From contig NC_016041.1 of NCBI RefSeq assembly GCF_000226565.1, positions 1,054,001 through 1,118,000 of the forward strand: 64,000 bases of DNA. The letters are read 5' to 3'. The notes beneath the pieces were generated by a model. It had not been told where the DNA came from. It searched no databases and worked only from the letters and a program-made list of their open reading frames with translations. This document shows, one piece after another, positions 28,876 through 38,939 of the stretch. The position numbers were made by a program, and so were the translations under genes. How positions within the stretch are numbered: the first letter of the stretch is position 1; each line of letters starts with the position of its first letter. This stretch comes from Glaciecola nitratireducens FR1064. GTDB lineage: Bacteria > Pseudomonadota > Gammaproteobacteria > Enterobacterales > Alteromonadaceae.

Positions 28876-28991
28876 TGGCATACTCCGTAGTTATGTTTCA
28901 TACAGTCTAGGGAATATAACGACAGTTTTTTAGTTTATGTACAGTATATTTGCTATAGATACTGTGAATGTAGTAATTGCCACTATATTCC

Positions 28992-29945
28992 TTAGGGTTG
29001 TGTCTCACTAGTCATAGCGTTTGCGACTTCTGTAATAAGTCTTCGCAGCCAAATATGACCTGCATCGTGGTGCAGTAACGCACTCCACGCCATCTTCAAT
29101 GCAATGGGTGGAATGTCGAAAGGTGGCTCAAGAACGACAACTTTTGGGTCGTCTTTAAAAATTTTAGCCGCCTTGGTCGGTAATGTTGCTATTAAATTCT
29201 GTGTTTTGGCCAACTGCAGCGCTGCGTGATAATGGCGCGTAAAAACACGAATTTCACGCTGCTTACCTATTTTTGTTAGCTCAGCGTCAACCCAACCCAA
29301 CTTTTGCACTTCATTTGGGTCAATACCGACACCAACACCAAAACCAGTTTTACTCACCCAAATGTGGGTGCCTTTCAAATACGCGGCAAGATCAAAATTA
29401 TTTTTCATGGGATGATCGCTGCCAATTACGCACGAAAATGAATCGTACCAAATGACCTTTTGATGAAACGAAAGAGGCAGCTCCTCAAAGCGATTTATGG
29501 CCATATCAACCTTGCCTTGCTCAACATCGTGAAACGTTACGTCGCTAGGAGTGATCAAATCTAAAGTAATGTTAGGCGCTAATACTGCGAGGCGGCCAAT
29601 GAGTTCAAGCAGTAATGTGGATTCCGCGTAGTCGCTGGTCATTATTCTGAAAGTACGTACGCTTGTTTCAGGACTAAACTCAATTTCGGGTTGAATAGAC
29701 GATTCTAACTTACTCAACACATCACGAATAACTGGCTGTAACTCCAGAGCACGTTTAGTTGGCGTCATACCATCGCTGGTTCTAACGAGTAAGGGGTCTT
29801 TGAATAAATCTCGCAATCGCTTAAGGCCATTGCTCATCGCTGGTTGGGTAATACTTAGCTGGTTAGCTGCTTTGGTGACGCTGCCTTCTCTTAATAAAAC
29901 GTCTAGGTAAACTAATAGATTCAGGTCGACTTTTGCAATATTCAA
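28992..29945 (-). CDS. LysR-family transcriptional regulator between glyoxylate shunt genes
   Basis: This is a protein of about 317 residues. The N-terminal winged HTH is typical: VDLNLLVYLDVLLREGSVTKAANQLSITQPAMSNGLKRLRDLF, followed by a linker helix and a periplasmic-binding-like effector domain. An open frame extends to ATG 30017 (341 residues), but the extra N-terminus does not look like LysR. A TTG at 29945 with GGAA upstream gives a normal length. Its place between malate synthase G and isocitrate lyase, all on one strand, suggests that it controls one or both; this is inference. Confidence 0.88.
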   Translation of the reverse strand: MNIAKVDLNLLVYLDVLLREGSVTKAANQLSITQPAMSNGLKRLRDLFKDPLLVRTSDGMTPTKRALELQPVIRDVLSKLESSIQPEIEFSPETSVRTFRIMTSDYAESTLLLELIGRLAVLAPNITLDLITPSDVTFHDVEQGKVDMAINRFEELPLSFHQKVIWYDSFSCVIGSDHPMKNNFDLAAYLKGTHIWVSKTGFGVGVGIDPNEVQKLGWVDAELTKIGKQREIRVFTRHYHAALQLAKTQNLIATLPTKAAKIFKDDPKVVVLEPPFDIPPIALKMAWSALLHHDAGHIWLRRLITEVANAMTSETQP

Positions 29946-30140
29946 AGTATTCGTTCCAATGTCAGTGAAAGTAAAAGGTGCACAATTCAGAAAAATAGGT
30001 GACTTTACAAATCCCATTCACGTTAATTATGCCTATATTTCGATAAATATATAAGCATAAACGACGAAAGATTGATAATACCTTGGTCGCGCAATAGCGA
30101 ATAATTCAATTTATATCGTTGATTTTTAATATTTAAAGAC

Positions 30141-30163
30141 AAAAAAAACGCCCCGAAGGGCGC
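30141..30163 (-). terminator. Rho-independent terminator after isocitrate lyase
   Basis: On the minus strand CGCCC and GGGCG pair around a TTCG tetraloop, followed by eight T. It lies about 70 bases after the isocitrate lyase stop and before the LysR gene, so the regulator probably has its own promoter. Confidence 0.85.
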
Positions 30164-30231
30164 TGAACAAGAGTCTTACTGTGGTTCGATATCACGCTAC
30201 TTCTATATCAAACTTTTGCTTAATTACGATA

Positions 30232-31833
30232 TCAATCGACAGAGTCGAATTGATTCATCGTATTATCTTTACCTGACGCTTTTAATGCTTGCTCACCTGA
30301 GAAGTACTCTTTATGAGTATCACCTAAGTCAGAACCCGCCATTGCTTGGTGCTTAACACAGGCTAGGCCTTGGCGTAACTCCTGACGCTGAACGCCTTTA
30401 ACATAAGCTAACATACCTTCGTCACCAAAGTAGCCTTTGGCCAGATTATCCGTTGATAGTGCTGCCGTATGATAGGTCGGTAGCGTAATCAAATGATGGA
30501 AAATGCCGGCTTCACGTGCCGCATCAGCTTGGAATGTACGTACTTTTTCATCAGCAACTAATGCAAGTTCAGTATCATCATAACTCGCAGACATAAGGGC
30601 TGCACGGTCGTATGCGCTGGTATCTTTACCTTCTTCTGCCCAAGTATCGAATACCTGTTGACGGAAGCTAAGCGTCCAGTTGAATGACGGGCTGTTATTG
30701 TAAACAAGCTTAGCTGAAGGTGTTACTTCGCGGATAGCGCGAACCATATCGCCGATTTGGCCAACGTGTGGCTTTTCAGTTTCAATCCACAGTAAGTCAG
30801 CGCCGTTTTGCAATGATGTTATGCAATCAAGAACAACGCGGTCAAAGCCTGTGTTTTCTTTAAACTTATAGAGACCATTTGGCAAACGCACAGGCTTCAC
30901 AAGTTCACCGTTCAATTTCATTACGGTATCACCGTTTGACAATTCATCGATAGAGTTGACTGGCGTTGTTTCTAAAAATGCGTTGTACTGAGCCGCTAAA
31001 TCGCCTTCGCTTGTAGATACTGGGATTTTTTGCGTCAAACCAGCGCCTAATGAATCTGTGCGAGCGACAATAACACCGTCGTCTACGCCTAATTCAAGGA
31101 AAGCGTAACGAACAGCATTTATCTTAGCTAGGAAATCTTCGTGCGGCACGGTTACTTTACCGTCCTGGTGACCACACTGTTTCGCGTCAGACACTTGGTT
31201 TTCAATTTGAATGCAGCACGCGCCGGCTTCGATCATTTTCTTCGAAAGCAAGTAGGTAGCTTCTTCGTTCCCGAATCCCGCGTCAATATCTGCAATAATA
31301 GGAACAACATGCGTCTCGAAGTTATCTATTTGAGACTGAATTTCGCTTGTGTCCTTACCATTTGCTCTCGCTTCGTCTAACTGGTCAAAAAGTTTGCCAA
31401 GCTCTTTGGCATCGGCTTGACGTAAAAATGTATATAGCTCTTCTATTAATGCAGGAACCGAAGTTTTTTCATGCATAGACTGGTCAGGCAACGGACCGAA
31501 CTCTGAGCGCAATGCTGCAACCATCCAACCTGATAAATAAAGATAGCTTTTGTCCGTAGTACCTTGGTGCTTTTTAACGGCCAACATTTTTTGCTGTCCG
31601 ATAAAACCGTGCCAACAGCCTAGTGACTGAGTATATTGGCTCGTGTCTGCGTCGTAATCAGCCATATCTTTGCGCATTATGCCAGCAGTGTATTTTGCAA
31701 TATCCAATCCAGTTGTGAATCTATTTTGCGTTTTCATTCTTGCTGCATACTCAGGACTGATAGCATTCCATGGTGTGCCTTGAGCGGCCTTAAGTTTCGC
31801 CATGTTTTCTAGTTCTTTTTGATACTGTGACAT
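30232..31833 (-). CDS. aceA: Isocitrate lyase, long form
   Basis: This 533-residue enzyme splits isocitrate to succinate and glyoxylate, the first step of the glyoxylate shunt. The catalytic signature KQCGH is at 218-222 (KKCGH in enterics, KQCGH in the longer Pseudomonas-type form). Other motifs are ADIDAGFGNEEATYLLSKKMIEAGA and SPSFNWTLSFRQQVFDTW. It is about 100 residues longer than E. coli AceA (434), as in Pseudomonas and many marine bacteria. Unlike enterics it is not in an operon with aceB and aceK. Confidence 0.95.
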   Translation of the reverse strand: MSQYQKELENMAKLKAAQGTPWNAISPEYAARMKTQNRFTTGLDIAKYTAGIMRKDMADYDADTSQYTQSLGCWHGFIGQQKMLAVKKHQGTTDKSYLYLSGWMVAALRSEFGPLPDQSMHEKTSVPALIEELYTFLRQADAKELGKLFDQLDEARANGKDTSEIQSQIDNFETHVVPIIADIDAGFGNEEATYLLSKKMIEAGACCIQIENQVSDAKQCGHQDGKVTVPHEDFLAKINAVRYAFLELGVDDGVIVARTDSLGAGLTQKIPVSTSEGDLAAQYNAFLETTPVNSIDELSNGDTVMKLNGELVKPVRLPNGLYKFKENTGFDRVVLDCITSLQNGADLLWIETEKPHVGQIGDMVRAIREVTPSAKLVYNNSPSFNWTLSFRQQVFDTWAEEGKDTSAYDRAALMSASYDDTELALVADEKVRTFQADAAREAGIFHHLITLPTYHTAALSTDNLAKGYFGDEGMLAYVKGVQRQELRQGLACVKHQAMAGSDLGDTHKEYFSGEQALKASGKDNTMNQFDSVD

Positions 31834-32152
31834 ATTGTTTTCCTCTTTGCCGTTTCATTAACTTTCTGTGCTGTATGCAGATATTGAAACTGGTGATATT
31901 AAATCTTGTCGTTAATTCTATTTGATATTGCGAGCCTCTAAATAACCATGACCTTTGGTGAACGCGTTTATTTTTCAGTTCGCTAATCGGTGAAGACATA
32001 CCCATCCTATGCTGCAATGATGAATAAAAAAACAGTATGAAACTTATTCCAGCTATTCACAGTGTGAATGTTGCTTTTATTGGGCATGAGACTGTGATTC
32101 GACATGAATCATAACTTAATGAATTCTATGGCGTTATAAAGAAAAGGTACTG
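31834..32152. other. Upstream region of isocitrate lyase
   Basis: About 320 bases, probably carrying the isocitrate lyase promoter on the minus strand. No gene and no clear binding site was identified. Confidence 0.4.
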
Positions 32153-32281
32153 ATGATAAAGCGCGTTGTTGAGCGCTGTCTGCTTGAAATGCTAGTGCTA
32201 ATATTTTTAGCGATCCATCTAATTCGGCAATTAATGAGTGATTTAGCCTCTCTATTTCGATCCACCTCTGAACAGCTGTGA
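32153..32281 (+). CDS. Possible 42-residue small membrane protein
   Basis: An ATG at 32153 preceded by AAAAGG at about 32141-32146 (6-base spacing) opens a 42-residue frame. It has a basic start (MIKRVVERC), a hydrophobic centre (LLEMLVLIFLAIHLI) and a polar tail ending ...FRSTSEQL. This is the typical layout of a single-pass small protein. It sits alone in a 750-base gap and is shorter than usual gene-calling limits. No family is recognised, and the evidence is the ribosome site and amino-acid pattern only. Confidence 0.35.
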   Translation: MIKRVVERCLLEMLVLIFLAIHLIRQLMSDLASLFRSTSEQL

Positions 32282-32582
32282 ATATTAGCCGGTGAATTTT
32301 TACGCAGTGTTGGGAATAATTTTAAATGAGTAACAATTAGTAACGTTTAATGCTTAACAGGGCGGTCTTTTGTATTTGGCATTCTAAGGTGTTTAACGGT
32401 ATATTTACGGCATAGATTTAGCTTATATTATAGCGCACCGAAATATTGGTATTTTCTTTTCAACAAAGGGCTCCTTAGGCGTGTTAAAATCCGCCTCTCT
32501 CCTTTTATTTTAATCTGAAGAATTGATTTATTAAACAGCGGTAACTCAATGTGTTACGAGCTTTTAGAGGGTATTTAGTCAT
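32282..32582 (+). other. Upstream region of the alkaline phosphatase gene
   Basis: About 300 bases without a gene, presumably holding the promoter for the phosphatase. I did not find an unambiguous Pho box by eye. Confidence 0.4.
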
Positions 32583-33935
32583 ATGATCAAAAAGAATATT
32601 TTTACATTTAGTTTGCTTGCCACCGTCACGCTTTTCGGCGCTGCATGTACAGCGAATAAGCACAACGGTATGGACAGCGCTGAGGTAAATGTAAGTAAGC
32701 CTAAAAATATTATTATGGTAGTCGCAGACGGCATGGGACCGGCATATACAACGGCCTACCGCTTATATAAAGACGACCCAAACACGCCGATGATTGAACT
32801 AACTGCGCTTGATGCTTTCTTGATTGGTACTGCTCAAACTTATCCGGCTTCGGTATCGGGTTATGTGACCGATTCAGCAGCAAGCGCAACGGCTTTGGCT
32901 GCTGGCATCAAAACATACAACGGTGCTATTGGCTTAGATGTTGACAAGCAGTCTGTTGAAAGTGTGCTGCAACGCGCTAAGAAACTAGGTAAAAGAACCG
33001 GTGTGGCTGTTACTTCACAAATTGTTCATGCAACACCCGCTGCTTATGTTGCACACAACGAATCTCGTCGTAACTACAACGAAATTGCCGACTCGTTTTT
33101 AGATGACCGCATCAATGATAAGAATGTTGTCGATGTTATGTTGGGCGGCGGTTGGAGTTACTTTATTCGTGATGACCGCAATCTAGTTGAAGAATTCAAG
33201 ACATTGGGATATCAATACGCTGCTTCATATACCGACTTATTATCATTGCCTAAAGGCAAACCAACCTTGGGTCTATTTGCAGATGTTGGCTTACCCAAAG
33301 CACTAGATGACGTTAATCCTCATCGACTTTCGGTGCTAACCGAAAGTGCAATATCCCACTTGGAAAATGTGAATGGCTACTTCCTGTTGGTTGAAGCGAG
33401 TCAGGTTGATTGGGCGGGGCACGCTAACGACATTGCTTCGGCAATGGGGGAAATGGAAGATTTAGAGCAAACGATTAAAATGCTGAAAAGCTATGTCGAC
33501 CAGCACCCTGACACCTTAGTTGTGCTAACTGCTGATCATAGTACTGGTGGATTAACCATTGGTGCTGATGGTGATTATCGTTGGAGTCCTGAATTCATTC
33601 AAAACATGAAGGCTTCCGTGACCGTCATGTCAGAAAAAATAATAGATAGTGAAGATATGACTTTATACGTTGAAGACGTATTCGGGTTTGCATTGAATGA
33701 AGATGAAAAAAATATTATTAGCGGTATTTCTAGCAGCATGAGTGGGAGAGAGCGTGAAAGTATATTGAAATCTCTCCTGGACAAACGCACGAATACAGGT
33801 TGGACAACATCTGGCCATACTGGCGTAGATGTAGAAGTTTATGCATTTGGTGCCGGCGCACAAGCATTTGCCGGCAACTTAAATAACATTGATATCGCTA
33901 AAAAGATTTTTGCGTTCTTAGGTGACGCTGAATAG
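32583..33935 (+). CDS. Alkaline phosphatase, exported
   Basis: This 450-residue phosphomonoesterase of the PhoA-type alkaline phosphatase family has the metal-binding start NIIMVVADGMGPAYTTA. The catalytic Ser98 lies in TDSAASATALAAG. Later metal ligands are visible in EASQVDWAGHAND and TADHSTGG, and WTTSGHTGVDVEVYAFG is near the C-terminus. The N-terminal signal peptide ends with GAAC at Cys22, so a lipoprotein is possible, though the Gly at position -3 is atypical. It releases phosphate from organic esters in the periplasm or at the surface. It converges on htpX. Confidence 0.92.
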   Translation: MIKKNIFTFSLLATVTLFGAACTANKHNGMDSAEVNVSKPKNIIMVVADGMGPAYTTAYRLYKDDPNTPMIELTALDAFLIGTAQTYPASVSGYVTDSAASATALAAGIKTYNGAIGLDVDKQSVESVLQRAKKLGKRTGVAVTSQIVHATPAAYVAHNESRRNYNEIADSFLDDRINDKNVVDVMLGGGWSYFIRDDRNLVEEFKTLGYQYAASYTDLLSLPKGKPTLGLFADVGLPKALDDVNPHRLSVLTESAISHLENVNGYFLLVEASQVDWAGHANDIASAMGEMEDLEQTIKMLKSYVDQHPDTLVVLTADHSTGGLTIGADGDYRWSPEFIQNMKASVTVMSEKIIDSEDMTLYVEDVFGFALNEDEKNIISGISSSMSGRERESILKSLLDKRTNTGWTTSGHTGVDVEVYAFGAGAQAFAGNLNNIDIAKKIFAFLGDAE

Positions 33936-33942
33936 GCTATTT

Positions 33943-33966
33943 AAAGGCGCTTATTCAAGCGCCTTT
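33943..33966. terminator. Bidirectional terminator between phosphatase and htpX
   Basis: AAAGGCGCTT and AAGCGCCTTT pair around a 4-base loop. It has A residues on one side and T residues on the other and lies eight bases after the phosphatase stop. The hairpin overlaps the last codons and stop of htpX (33951), so one element probably ends both transcripts. Confidence 0.75.
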
Positions 33967-34817
33967 ATTCTTTCTGAAAGCGGCGGGTGACTCGCAAACA
34001 GCTTGTGGATTTTGCCTGCATTAATTGCAAACGCAGCCATTTCATCGGGCATATCAGGTCCAGTTTGACTCGCTTGTAAACGCATTAACGCGGCTCGCAT
34101 TTTATGTTTTCCGACAAGCTTTGCCGCACCAGCATCTGCTCTGTATTCACGATGCCGAGAAAACCACATGGTAATGGTCATCGCCAAAACACCTAGAATG
34201 AGTTCTGCAATAATGGACACAATCCAAAATGCAGGTCCATGGCCACGTTCTACTTTAAAAATAACGCGGTCAACGGTGTGACCAATAATTCTCGACAGAA
34301 ATACCACAAAGGTATTCATTACGCCTTGCAGCAGCGTCATGGTTACCATATCACCATTTGCAACGTGCGCCACTTCATGCGCAAGCACAGCTTCAACTTC
34401 ATCTTTATTCATGCTTTCGAGCAAGCCGGTGCTAACCGCTACGAGTGCATTATTGCGGTTCCAGCCTGTAGCAAAAGCGTTTGGCGAATGACTCTGGAAG
34501 ATACCCACTTCTGGCATACCAATATTGGACTGTTTAGCCAAGCGACTAACCGTATTTAACAACCATGTTTCTGTGCTATCAGTTGCTTGCTCAATGACAT
34601 GTACGCGCATTGAGCGTTTCGCCATCCATTTTGAAATTAATAATGAAATGAATGCGCCACTAAAACCAATAACGGCAGAGTAAACCATCAGTGCATTAAG
34701 GTTTAAGTCAACGCCGTTTTGTGCAAGCAGACCCTGGATCCCAAATAAACTAAAAGTAAGACTCAATAAAGCAATAATCGCAATGTTGGTACCGACGAAT
34801 AACAGAATACGTAGCAT
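33951..34817 (-). CDS. htpX: Membrane zinc metalloprotease HtpX
   Basis: This 288-residue inner-membrane protease degrades misfolded membrane proteins alongside FtsH. Two N-terminal membrane helices (about 5-25 and 42-62) are followed by the zinc motif HEVAH at 137-141 and a second pair of helices. The third ligand lies in SRHREYRADAGAAKLVG. The start is ATG 34817 (MLRILLFVGTN), matching the E. coli N-terminus. The open frame upstream to 34853 lacks support. GAGAG lies just before the chosen start. Confidence 0.95.
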   Translation of the reverse strand: MLRILLFVGTNIAIIALLSLTFSLFGIQGLLAQNGVDLNLNALMVYSAVIGFSGAFISLLISKWMAKRSMRVHVIEQATDSTETWLLNTVSRLAKQSNIGMPEVGIFQSHSPNAFATGWNRNNALVAVSTGLLESMNKDEVEAVLAHEVAHVANGDMVTMTLLQGVMNTFVVFLSRIIGHTVDRVIFKVERGHGPAFWIVSIIAELILGVLAMTITMWFSRHREYRADAGAAKLVGKHKMRAALMRLQASQTGPDMPDEMAAFAINAGKIHKLFASHPPLSERIKALE

Positions 34818-34958
34818 GTTTTCTCTCAATATAGTTGGTAAACAATTCACCAATCGATAAACACTTAATAGTATTGTTTAGGTCAAATATCAATGACTAC
34901 AAAATAATATTTTTTTGCTACTCATAGATGAAATTTTCTTGTTGAGAGGAGATTTTAT

Positions 34959-36347
34959 TTAATAGCCTGTGAGTTCTAGAAAACCACGACCGGTATGTGT
35001 TCCGCTCACCACCACGTTACCTTCATAATACGCAACTAGTGCAGGATTCCATTGGTCGTCTTTGCTGGTTTCAATCTTAATGTTAAGTCCTTTGCTTGCA
35101 ATGCTTAGGGCCCATTGTAAGGGCAGCTTTTTATTGCTAAGTTCAGTAAACTCAATGATATCCATGCTTAGATCGGATGGCATTAACGTTGCTGTTGAAC
35201 CGTCAGCCTGTATGTAGGTGCCGGTGATATAGTCAGGCTGATCTTGTAAACGCATTCGAAAAGCCATGATTTTGTCACCGTTATCAAGATGAAGAGAAAG
35301 CCAGTCCCAGCCCAATGTTGCTTGGTCGAATAGTTGTGATGTCCATTCTTGGTCAAACCACGCGTTACCTTTAACGGCTATATGCTTTAATAAGTCATCT
35401 GTCTTAGTTTCATCTTCTGTGCTTTTCTTCATTGGCGCATATTGCTCGCTAACGCGTGAAAGTAATAACTCATCACTCATCGTAAACTTACCATCTACCT
35501 GAATAAAAGGGGCACTGTAGTAATGCGAAGCGTGTTTGCCATTTGCTGACTTTATGCTGTAACCGTTCTGTCCCTGGAGTATGTATGGCCCTGTGTTAGA
35601 TAAATTAAGTTGAACATCAAGGTAAGAAATGCCGCTAATATTAGTACTGTCGCTAATCAATCTGGCGTTGAAAGCTAATGTTGCGGGCAGCAAGCCAGGT
35701 GTTGGGCTTTGCCATTGCCAGTCATCGATGAATAATTTAAATGGCGTTGTTTCCGCGCCTGCATTGCCTACATTACCCCGTGCAAATTTCTCCGAAAACC
35801 AGTGTTGCGAGGCACTATGCACCGAAGCATGTGCCATGTAAATATGTTGGTTATTCCAATCCGAACTCGGCGTCTTGATAGTGTCATCACTATTGAACGG
35901 TTCGCTTCCGGTGCTGACGTTTGTTTGCCCTTGCTCGCGGGCTTCATTGTTTGGGTTTCTAAAGCGAAATAGCGTCCATTGCAGGCCGTATATATTGCCA
36001 ACTTCATCTTGCAAGTTTGCGGTTAAGTACCACCATTCAATATCAAATGACTCGTGAGCGCCATGATCCTCAGGAAAACTAATGACATAGTTTGGATCGG
36101 AAGTGTTCCCTAAATTTTGTGGATTAGACGCACTGAAGCCTCTCCCAAAGGGTTGTTGTGACATGGCACCTTCGTCAGCAGTCGTCGCGTCGTTATACCC
36201 GTTATCAAAAACTAAGGCTTCGATATAACGCACAGTACTACCCAAGTTATTGTTTTGCGAATTGCTTATAGACGCAACTAAGGCAACTGCGAGTAAGATA
36301 AACAAAACCGCAATGAGTAGCCTAGAAAGTTTGCTTAATTTACCCAT
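34959..36347 (-). CDS. AttH/CrtC-like lipocalin-type exported protein
   Basis: This 462-residue protein is anchored by an N-terminal membrane helix (about 8-27). The rest is periplasmic and carries the AttH/CrtC signature FPEDHGAHESFDIEWWYLTANLQDEVGNIYGLQWTLFRFR, then GWDWLSLHLDNGDKIMAFRMR and LPLQWALSI. Relatives are called carotenoid 1,2-hydratase-like or AttH, predicted to bind lipophilic ligands. The real substrate is unknown. Its start overlaps the permease gene by 13 bases, and an ATPase gene precedes that. The trio matches the AttE-AttF/G-AttH set, probably exporting or releasing a lipid-like compound. Confidence 0.85.
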   Translation of the reverse strand: MGKLSKLSRLLIAVLFILLAVALVASISNSQNNNLGSTVRYIEALVFDNGYNDATTADEGAMSQQPFGRGFSASNPQNLGNTSDPNYVISFPEDHGAHESFDIEWWYLTANLQDEVGNIYGLQWTLFRFRNPNNEAREQGQTNVSTGSEPFNSDDTIKTPSSDWNNQHIYMAHASVHSASQHWFSEKFARGNVGNAGAETTPFKLFIDDWQWQSPTPGLLPATLAFNARLISDSTNISGISYLDVQLNLSNTGPYILQGQNGYSIKSANGKHASHYYSAPFIQVDGKFTMSDELLLSRVSEQYAPMKKSTEDETKTDDLLKHIAVKGNAWFDQEWTSQLFDQATLGWDWLSLHLDNGDKIMAFRMRLQDQPDYITGTYIQADGSTATLMPSDLSMDIIEFTELSNKKLPLQWALSIASKGLNIKIETSKDDQWNPALVAYYEGNVVVSGTHTGRGFLELTGY

Positions 36348-38938
36348 CGGATATCCTCAATAAGTGGTCTTCTGCCAGCTCTAACAATAGGAATAACGAT
36401 GACCGCAGTCACCACTAATAGGCTCGTTGCGTATATTTGCAGTATTTTCATTGGATTTATAACTAAGGGGTAAGTCCAAGAAAAAGCTTGATAATTAATG
36501 TTAAATATTAGCACCCAGCTTAGTAAAATTCCGAACGGTGTCGCTAATAATAAGGCCACAAAACAGAGCAGTAAATATTGGTATAGTGCGAGTGCTTGAG
36601 TTTTTAATGCTGATACTCCCATGCTGCGAACTAGCATATTCTGTGGACGAATATCATTCATTAGAACAATAATAGCGCAGGCGAGTGAGAGTGCAGCAAC
36701 TAAGAGCGTGACCACATTCAATCCGTCGGTAATAATAAAGGTGTTATCAAAAGCTTGCATCGATAATGCCAGTAACGCTTCGGTTTTCAGTAGTTGTGTT
36801 TCTGGTTCGAACCCTGCTTTGAGCATATTTTCGCGCAACAAATTTATGCTACTCTCAGAACCTTGGAGTGCGTAGATACAGCACTTAGAGTTAGATAATT
36901 CAAACATATCGAATGGCATCAATACTTGCGCATAAGGACTACCAAAATCATAAACAATGCCGAGTATTTTATAAGACGACAAGGTGCCTGTAGACGGATG
37001 TGGAAGGTCTATATAGTCATCAATTCGATACTCAAATCCAAACGCAAACTGTTGGTTAACTAAGACCCCCTTGCCCTGGCTAAACTCCGCCCACAAATTT
37101 TCATCCCGTCCTTTTTCATAAAACACCATAGCTTGCTGGTTGAACTCGTCGGTAGGGTAGCTAAACTGCTGTATTTTTTTACCTTGAAAAGAAATATAGT
37201 TTTCCAAACGTGAATAAACATTCACGCCAGTATTTTTTGCCAACTCACTGATATTAGGTTCACCATTATTGTAAACATAGTAATCAGCCGCTAATCGTTG
37301 CTCTAGCCATCCGACCGTTGCGCCTCGAAAGCTGTCTACCATTAAATTCATACCAATATTACTTGTCGCGGCAATAAAAAAAGCGCAGCAGGCGATCTTA
37401 GTTTTACCTGACAATGCCAAGCTTTGTTTGGAGCTAACTTGCAGTAATGGAAAGCGATCAGGAATAAATCGTTGGATAATTTTGAGCATGCTTGGATAGT
37501 TAGCAAGCAGTAAACAGCAGCCAGACAGGATAACTAATGCCGTGGCGATGAGCAGGAGCCAAAGCGCCTGCGCATAATTCAATAACACATAGGCAAGGAC
37601 TGCAAAAATTGCAAAACAAAGCCATATAGCGAGCTTCCAAAAACGCTGTTGAACGCTCGACAAAGGCACATCTTTGGCTTGTGCTAACTGATGATTAAGT
37701 TTATTTAGGGGAATGAAAGTAGCGCAGATGCTGCCAAGCAAACAAATGCCGAATACTTGAAACAGTAAACCAAGAAAGGATACTTTACCGAAGCCTACTT
37801 CTACGGAATATAAATTTTCAAGCGTTGCTTGCACCGTTGGCGAGGCTAATTTTGCTAACTCAATGCCAAGTAAAACGCCCGATAAGCTGGCGACAAAAGT
37901 GAGTAATACAATTTCAGTAAGTTGAACGAAAAACAGTTGTTGTCTTGATATGCCAAGCTGTCGACAAATTTTTAGCCAAGTAAGTCTTGAATTTAATAGG
38001 AGGTTGACTGCGTTTACGACAATAAAGAGGCACACAACAAACATAAGCAGTGCCATTGCCATTAAGTTCAAATGAAAGCTGCTGGTAAGCTCCGAATCCT
38101 GTTGGCCTTTGTCAGTGCTGATGAGTTGTAGATGGTCTGGTAATAACTGTTTAAGCGTCTCTTCTTGGCTTTGCGATAATTCGCCAACAAATAACAACAT
38201 CGACAACTCAGCGTTAGGATAAAGGCGGTACAACGCAGCAATATCCATAATAATATCATTGCCTAAAGCTGCACTTTCAAAGGTGATGAGTTTGGGTAAG
38301 GGCTTACCTGACATTGTCGTAAATTGACTCATTGTTAACGCGCCGTCAGCGCCAAGATATGAGCTAGCAGTAGACTCACTATTGGTGTCATTTTTAGCGC
38401 TTGTTAATTGCTCAAGTAATTGCGGATGCAATATGGCACTTGGCTGCCCAACGCTCAGTTGCCGAATAAGCTGATTGGTTTCGCTGGTTTTAGTATTCGA
38501 GTTAGCGTTGGGCTGCTTCGCCGCACCTGCTTGCTCTGCAAGAGGTGTTGGATTTGAAAAGGTGGGTAGTGCGATTAGTGAAAATGTATCGATGCCAGTA
38601 AAGTCGATGCGCCTTTGAGAAATAATGAGGTTATTTTTATATAAGTGTTGCCTTGTTTGCGCAACGGCAATCAATTGATTAAACCCTTTCATCCTGAGCG
38701 CAGCATAGTCTTGTTTTGTGAGCGTTAACTTGGACGAATTAGAGGAGATAGTATGAGTAACATTGGGCACTAAATATTGCTGTTGACTACTGTAGCTTTG
38801 TTTGGCACTGCTATTAATCACCAGCACAGCACATAAACCAGCGGCAGCAATAATTAGCGACGCCATTAGCATCGTGAGGCTAAATTTGCTGTTGCGATAA
38901 CTTTTTAATAAAACGGAAAGGAATGGCGAATACTTCAT
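36335..38938 (-). CDS. FtsX/MacB-type ABC transporter permease (AttF/AttG fused type)
   Basis: This 867-residue inner-membrane permease has one helix near 20-40 and a long periplasmic region. Two FtsX modules follow (helices around 290-420 and in the last 120 residues), with a central helix pair near 435-480. This is the ten-helix layout of the FtsX-DUF214 family of LolC/MacB relatives. Such permeases act mechanically on periplasmic lipids or lipoproteins. The gene is one base downstream of the ATPase and overlaps the AttH-like gene, so the three form one transporter. Confidence 0.87.
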   Translation of the reverse strand: MKYSPFLSVLLKSYRNSKFSLTMLMASLIIAAAGLCAVLVINSSAKQSYSSQQQYLVPNVTHTISSNSSKLTLTKQDYAALRMKGFNQLIAVAQTRQHLYKNNLIISQRRIDFTGIDTFSLIALPTFSNPTPLAEQAGAAKQPNANSNTKTSETNQLIRQLSVGQPSAILHPQLLEQLTSAKNDTNSESTASSYLGADGALTMSQFTTMSGKPLPKLITFESAALGNDIIMDIAALYRLYPNAELSMLLFVGELSQSQEETLKQLLPDHLQLISTDKGQQDSELTSSFHLNLMAMALLMFVVCLFIVVNAVNLLLNSRLTWLKICRQLGISRQQLFFVQLTEIVLLTFVASLSGVLLGIELAKLASPTVQATLENLYSVEVGFGKVSFLGLLFQVFGICLLGSICATFIPLNKLNHQLAQAKDVPLSSVQQRFWKLAIWLCFAIFAVLAYVLLNYAQALWLLLIATALVILSGCCLLLANYPSMLKIIQRFIPDRFPLLQVSSKQSLALSGKTKIACCAFFIAATSNIGMNLMVDSFRGATVGWLEQRLAADYYVYNNGEPNISELAKNTGVNVYSRLENYISFQGKKIQQFSYPTDEFNQQAMVFYEKGRDENLWAEFSQGKGVLVNQQFAFGFEYRIDDYIDLPHPSTGTLSSYKILGIVYDFGSPYAQVLMPFDMFELSNSKCCIYALQGSESSINLLRENMLKAGFEPETQLLKTEALLALSMQAFDNTFIITDGLNVVTLLVAALSLACAIIVLMNDIRPQNMLVRSMGVSALKTQALALYQYLLLCFVALLLATPFGILLSWVLIFNINYQAFSWTYPLVINPMKILQIYATSLLVVTAVIVIPIVRAGRRPLIEDIRWVN

Positions 38939-38939
38939 A

